From positions 1 through 8,057 of the forward strand of contig JAAZOZ010000172.1 in assembly GCA_012797505.1 (NCBI GenBank): a stretch of DNA of 8,057 nucleotides. The letters run 5' to 3'. The notes under the pieces were generated by a model that was not told the DNA's origin, did not search any database, and was given only the letters and a program-made list of their open reading frames with translations. Of the stretch, positions 5,732 through 8,057 are shown piece after piece (position 1 is the stretch's first letter; each line of letters opens with the position of its first letter). The position numbers and the translations under genes were made by a program. The DNA is from Smithella sp. (GTDB lineage Bacteria > Desulfobacterota > Syntrophia > Syntrophales > Smithellaceae).

Positions 5732-7140
5732 CCGGCCAGGAAAAAGATTTGTTTACAAAAGAGCTGTCGCGGCGAAAGGTCCTGAAGATCGCGGGAACCG
5801 CGGCGCTTGCGGGAATGATGGGACCGCTTGCGGCAAGGCGGCTCTGGGCGGGCGAAAAAAAGCCCAACATCCTTTTTATCCTGACCGACGATCATCGTTA
5901 CGATGCCTTCAGTTGCATGGGCCATCCCGTGGTGAAAACCCCCAACCTGGACCGCATTGCCAATGAAGGCGCCCATTTCCGAAACACCTTTGTAACGACA
6001 TCGCTTTGCAGCCCGTCGCGCGCGAGTTTTCTCACGGGTCAGTATGCGCACACGCACGGCGTGGTCACGAATCACACCATGTGGAATGACCGAAATGTTA
6101 CCTTCATGGAGCTCATCAAAAAGGCCGGCTACGACACGGCCTTCATCGGCAAATGGCACATGCCGGGCGACCGCCTGCCGCAATTAAGAGGCGTTGATGA
6201 GTTTATCACCTTCACCAAGGAAGGCGGCCAGGGCGTTTATTACGACTGTCCGCTGATCATCAAAGGCGTCGAAACGCCGCGGCCGGGCAAGTACATCACC
6301 AACGACCTGACGGATTTTGCCCTTCGGTTCATCGAAAAGAAAAGAAAGAATCCCTTTTGCCTGTACCTGTCGCACAAGGCCGCGCATTTCGGCTTCCGCC
6401 CGCCGGAGCATCTGAAAACGCTCTATGCGGGGCAGGATCTTCACTTGCCCCCCGAATCGGACACCTGGGTGACGCTCACGAACAATAATATTTTTGTCGG
6501 CGCGCCGATGCCCATGAACATGCTCTACCGCAATTATCTTCGGGTCGTGGCCTCCGTTGACGAACAGGTGGGTCGTCTGCTTGAGTCGCTGGAGCGGACG
6601 GGCGAGCTGGATAACACCGTCATCGTTTATGCAGGCGACAACGGACACCTCTTCGGTGAGCACGGACTTTACGACAAACGCAACGCCTACGAGGAGTCGA
6701 TGCGAATTCCTTTCTTCATCCGCTATCCGAAACTGGTGAGACAGACCGGCAGAAGAGATCAGATGGTTCTGAACATCGACCTGGCGCCGACGCTTCTGGA
6801 TATCATCGGCGCGGAGATTCCGGCTTTCATGCAGGGCCGGAGCATGGTGCCCTTTTTACGGAATCCTTCTCTTGAAGGACGGGACGCCTTCCTTTATGAA
6901 CATTTTCCGGTCTTTCCGATCCCGATTCCCGGCATTACGGCCGTCCGGACAAAAGACTTCAAATACATCAATTATCAAAAAGGAACCTGGCGCGATCAGC
7001 TCTTTGATCTGCGAAAGGATCCGCGGGAGCTTCTCAATATCATCGGCACGAAAGCCGGCAAAGAGGCGCTGCCCGGCCTGCAAAAGAGGCTGGAACAGCT
7101 CAAAGAAGAAACCCGTTACCGATTTTTCACGCACGGCTAG
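5728..7140 (+). CDS. Cys-type arylsulfatase-family sulfatase with Tat-like signal
   Basis: Sulfate-ester hydrolase of the formylglycine-dependent family, 470 residues. The N-terminus SRRKVLK (14-20), followed by a small-residue hydrophobic stretch (AGTAALAGMMGPLAA), is a twin-arginine signal, so the enzyme is probably exported folded. Asp54 and Asp55 (ILTDDHR) and Asp303-Asn304 (AGDNGH) are the expected calcium ligands. CSPSR at 94-98 carries Cys94, the residue oxidised to formylglycine, within the first sulfatase signature; GKWH (141-144) is the second. The C-terminal part (about 385-430, with VRTKDFKYI and LFDLRKDP) is the usual sulfatase C-terminal subdomain. ATG 5728 overlaps the upstream stop; GGGAGG (5716-5721) provides the ribosome site. 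The substrate cannot be read directly; sulfated glycans are common for this subgroup. The matching maturase is encoded upstream. Confidence 0.95.
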   Translation: MTGQEKDLFTKELSRRKVLKIAGTAALAGMMGPLAARRLWAGEKKPNILFILTDDHRYDAFSCMGHPVVKTPNLDRIANEGAHFRNTFVTTSLCSPSRASFLTGQYAHTHGVVTNHTMWNDRNVTFMELIKKAGYDTAFIGKWHMPGDRLPQLRGVDEFITFTKEGGQGVYYDCPLIIKGVETPRPGKYITNDLTDFALRFIEKKRKNPFCLYLSHKAAHFGFRPPEHLKTLYAGQDLHLPPESDTWVTLTNNNIFVGAPMPMNMLYRNYLRVVASVDEQVGRLLESLERTGELDNTVIVYAGDNGHLFGEHGLYDKRNAYEESMRIPFFIRYPKLVRQTGRRDQMVLNIDLAPTLLDIIGAEIPAFMQGRSMVPFLRNPSLEGRDAFLYEHFPVFPIPIPGITAVRTKDFKYINYQKGTWRDQLFDLRKDPRELLNIIGTKAGKEALPGLQKRLEQLKEETRYRFFTHG

Positions 7141-7162
7141 GTGCATTACGGAAATGGCCGTG

Positions 7163-7180
7163 AACACTACTTATTGTGTT
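7163..7180 (+). terminator. Weak hairpin after the sulfatase gene
   Basis: AACAC (7163-7167) pairs with GTGTT (7176-7180), followed by an AT-rich tract (ATTATTC). A second possible stem, CACGGC with GCCGTG, spans the sulfatase stop codon. Both are weak, so read-through to the terminator at 7411 is possible. Confidence 0.25.
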
Positions 7181-7216
7181 ATTATTCATGACAACCACTA
7201 TATATTGATTATTTCC

Positions 7217-7244
7217 TTGATTTTTTATTATTATATGGTATCAT
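7217..7244 (+). promoter_or_regulatory. Extended -10 promoter for a candidate small RNA
   Basis: TTGATT (7217-7222), a 16-nt spacer and TATCAT (7239-7244), with the extended -10 dinucleotide TG at 7236-7237 placed one base before it. The predicted transcript starts near 7251. The region is AT-rich, which makes chance matches more likely, but the extended -10 strengthens it. Confidence 0.45.
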
Positions 7245-7250
7245 CACGTT

Positions 7251-7440
7251 CAAGTTGAAATAAAGAAGATGATTGTCGCCGGAGAACCGCTTCTAATGGC
7301 GAGATAGTTGTAAGGTCATCGAAGAGACATAAAGAAACATTTGTAATTGCGTTACAAGCGCCAGTTGGAGCGGTTACAAAGGTTAACCATAATTTGAAAC
7401 CACCATTGGAAAGGCGGGTCATAAGTGATCCGCCTTTTTT
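7251..7440 (+). ncRNA. Candidate structured small RNA of about 190 nt
   Basis: This stretch has no credible start codon plus ribosome site on either strand, yet it is bounded by a plausible promoter and a canonical intrinsic terminator. Stems visible in order are: CGCC/GGCG enclosing AGAA/TTCT with a CCGC loop (7277-7301); TTGTAA/TTACAA with a TTGCG loop (7341-7357); GGTTA/TAACC (7372-7388); and the terminator stem (7411-7436). The second and third elements share a repeated GCG(G)TTACAA unit (7349-7357 and 7370-7378). It does not match tmRNA, SRP RNA or RNase P RNA by eye. A frame lacking a start is open on the plus strand through most of it, and a 70-codon frame on the minus strand starts within the sequence complementary to the terminator. 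Both are judged spurious, but a remnant protein gene remains possible. Confidence 0.4.
7411..7440 (+). terminator. Intrinsic (Rho-independent) terminator
   Basis: AAGGCGGGTC (7411-7420) pairs with GATCCGCCTT (7427-7436), 10 bp with one G-T pair, around the loop ATAAGT, and runs straight into six T residues (7435-7440). It is strong and unambiguous in the plus direction. The nearest plus-strand gene, the sulfatase, ends 270 nt upstream. Confidence 0.85.
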
Positions 7441-7514
7441 CATTTAGAAAGCTTAGTGAGATACTAACACCGTAAGGTTAAAGAATTTTATTCGATAAAA
7501 ATCGAGTTTTGCTA

Positions 7515-7561
7515 ATAAATTGGCGGAAGTGCATGGGAATCGAATGCTTACACCAATTTAT
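7515..7561. repeat. Inverted repeats around the tRNA fragment
   Basis: ATAAATTGG (7515-7523) and CCAATTTAT (7553-7561) form a perfect 9-bp inverted repeat enclosing the tRNA fragment. A second pair, AATGCTTA (7543-7550) and TAAGCATT (7561-7568), starts at the fragment's edge. These could be recombinase binding sites or an alternative cruciform. Confidence 0.45.
7521..7544 (-). other. 3' fragment of a selenocysteine tRNA; candidate attachment site
   Basis: Read on the minus strand from 7544 to 7521, the sequence is TTCGATT (T-loop), CCCAT (3' half of the T-stem), GCACTTCC, G and CCA. Fourteen bases separate the T-loop from CCA instead of the usual 13, which means an 8-bp acceptor stem, the hallmark of bacterial tRNA-Sec; the CTTCCGCCA end also resembles known tRNA-Sec. 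No 5' half is present: the bases before the T-loop (AAGCA) cannot pair with CCCAT. A tRNA 3' end cut at the T-loop is the classical remnant left at one end of an island integrated into a tRNA gene. By orientation the element would extend to the right, with an intact selC beyond the window. Confidence 0.55.
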
Positions 7562-7563
7562 AA

Positions 7564-7686
7564 GCATTAAATATTATTGATAAAATCAGGGGCAATTTTC
7601 AACCCGGGCGGGTTCCGGGAGAGTCTGAAATTGTAATATTTGAGAAAATCAAAGAGGAAAGCGGCATAAAAATATTGGCCGATTGA
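7564..7686 (+). pseudogene. Possible C-terminal gene remnant, 40 codons
   Basis: A frame open from just after a TAA (7561-7563) to TGA 7684-7686 has protein-like composition, ending ESEIVIFEKIKEESGIKILA and D. It lacks an ATG, GTG or TTG start with a ribosome site and is not a recognised family. It may be the tail of a truncated gene in the mobile region, or chance. It covers most of the otherwise gene-free stretch 7441-7775. Confidence 0.2.
7593..7633. repeat. Imperfect hairpin with a GC-rich core
   Basis: CAATTTTCA (7593-7601) pairs with TGAAATTG (7626-7633) with one bulged T. The core allows two alternative stems: AACCC/GGGTT or CCCGG/CCGGG. It is a GC-rich island in AT-rich surroundings. 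Its function is unknown. Confidence 0.35.
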
Positions 7687-7721
7687 ACTGTAACAATATA
7701 GCTTGATCTTATGTGCTGCAA

Positions 7722-7740
7722 TGTGTTAGTGTGTAACACA
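7722..7740. promoter_or_regulatory. Palindromic operator of the toxin-antitoxin operon
   Basis: TGTGTTA (7722-7728) and TAACACA (7734-7740) form a perfect 7-bp inverted repeat with a 5-nt spacer, 36 bp before the antitoxin start. A further outer pair (TATGTG at 7710-7715, CACATA at 7757-7762) flanks it. Ribbon-helix-helix antitoxins bind such sites to repress their own promoter. Confidence 0.55.
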
Positions 7741-7775
7741 AGTAATTCATATATGACACATAGAGAGGTTAAACC

Positions 7776-7994
7776 ATGTCCAAAGTATTAAACGTCCGTC
7801 TAACAGATGACCTATCATCCCGGCTTGATTTTTTAGCCGAAAAAACAAAAAGGCCAAAAAGCTTCTATATAAAAGAAATTCTTAGCTCGTATCTTCCTGA
7901 GTTCGAAGACGCCTATCTTGCCCTTGATCGGCTCAATGACAGAAATGCCAAATATTACTCAACAGAAGATGTGGAGAAGGTTCTTGACTTATAA
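7776..7994 (+). CDS. Ribbon-helix-helix antitoxin, RelB family
   Basis: A 72-residue protein. The N-terminal strand KVLNVRLTDDL (residues 3-13) followed by two helices (SSRLDFLAEKTKRP, then KSFYIKEILSSYL) is the ribbon-helix-helix DNA-binding fold of RelB/StbD-type antitoxins. The C-terminal tail (about 41-72: YLALDRLNDRN, then YYSTEDVEKVLDL) is the usual toxin-wrapping segment. GAGAGG with 7-nt spacing sets ATG 7776. The stop overlaps the following toxin start by 11 nt, so the pair is translationally coupled. It is likely autoregulated through the palindrome at 7722-7740. The AT-rich composition and position beside a tRNA fragment agree with mobile origin. Confidence 0.88.
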   Translation: MSKVLNVRLTDDLSSRLDFLAEKTKRPKSFYIKEILSSYLPEFEDAYLALDRLNDRNAKYYSTEDVEKVLDL

Positions 7995-8057
7995 TATCCG
8001 GTGGCATGAAGAAGCAATAAGTGATCTTAAAAAAATTGACCGGCAAACACAAAAGAA
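7984..8057 (+). CDS. RelE/ParE-superfamily toxin, 5' end only
   Basis: The first 24 residues (MTYNIRWHEEAISDLKKIDR, then QTQK) have the start typical of RelE/ParE toxins: a short beta-strand, then a helix with the pattern A-x3-L-x2-I/L-D. RelE members cleave mRNA on the ribosome, whereas ParE members inhibit gyrase; the catalytic C-terminal part lies beyond the window, so the two cannot be separated. The start is a TTG at 7984, inside the antitoxin gene, with GGAG 7 nt upstream. A weak start overlapping the antitoxin is a normal way of keeping toxin below antitoxin. Confidence 0.85.
   Translation, partial: MTYNIRWHEEAISDLKKIDRQTQK

Noticed and set aside
7231..7443. 70-codon minus-strand frame across the candidate small RNA
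   Set aside because: It begins inside the complement of the intrinsic terminator, has no ribosome site and runs antisense through all the stems; best explained as a shadow of a structured plus-strand RNA.
7521..7544. Functional tRNA gene
   Set aside because: Only the T-loop to CCA portion is present; no T-stem 5' half, anticodon arm or D-arm can be found upstream on the minus strand.
7515..7561. Integron attC site
   Set aside because: The flanking inverted repeat superficially resembles one, but the conserved GTTRRRY/RYYYAAC core sites are absent.

Overview
The window looks like part of a chromosome from an anaerobic, moderately GC-rich bacterium, most likely a syntrophic or sulfate-reducing Desulfobacterota-type organism. 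This is inferred from an acyl-CoA dehydrogenase beside electron-transfer flavoprotein, an oxygen-sensitive radical-SAM sulfatase maturase, and a fragment of a selenocysteine tRNA. The species cannot be named from the sequence.

Layout. Positions 1-1598 (minus strand) hold an acyl-CoA dehydrogenase followed 6 nt later by etfB, which runs off the left edge: a dehydrogenase and its electron acceptor in one operon, with a promoter at 1641-1667. Positions 1747-2411 (plus) hold a consensus promoter, a structured leader of about 200 nt and a small secreted 3D-domain protein. A strong hairpin and the 5' end of an apparently truncated secreted-protein gene follow. Positions 2687-3705 (minus) hold a short-chain dehydrogenase preceded by a small Cys-rich reading frame that touches it by an ATGA overlap. 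Positions 3866-7140 (plus) form a sulfatase module: anaerobic sulfatase maturase, then a second consensus promoter driving a multi-pass membrane protein translationally coupled to a Cys-type sulfatase with a Tat-like signal. The logic is that the maturase converts the sulfatase active-site Cys to formylglycine in the cytoplasm and the folded enzyme is then exported.

Positions 7141-8057 are AT-rich and accessory in character. They hold an orphan promoter and terminator enclosing about 190 nt of structured non-coding sequence (candidate small RNA), a 24-nt 3' fragment of a selenocysteine tRNA inside a 9-bp inverted repeat (candidate integration junction), a short gene remnant, and a RelB/RelE-like toxin-antitoxin pair with a palindromic operator. 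The toxin runs off the right edge.

The features most worth following are the orphan RNA locus, the selC-type attachment-site remnant beside the toxin-antitoxin genes, the long leader of the 3D-domain gene, and the uncharacterised membrane protein coupled to the sulfatase.
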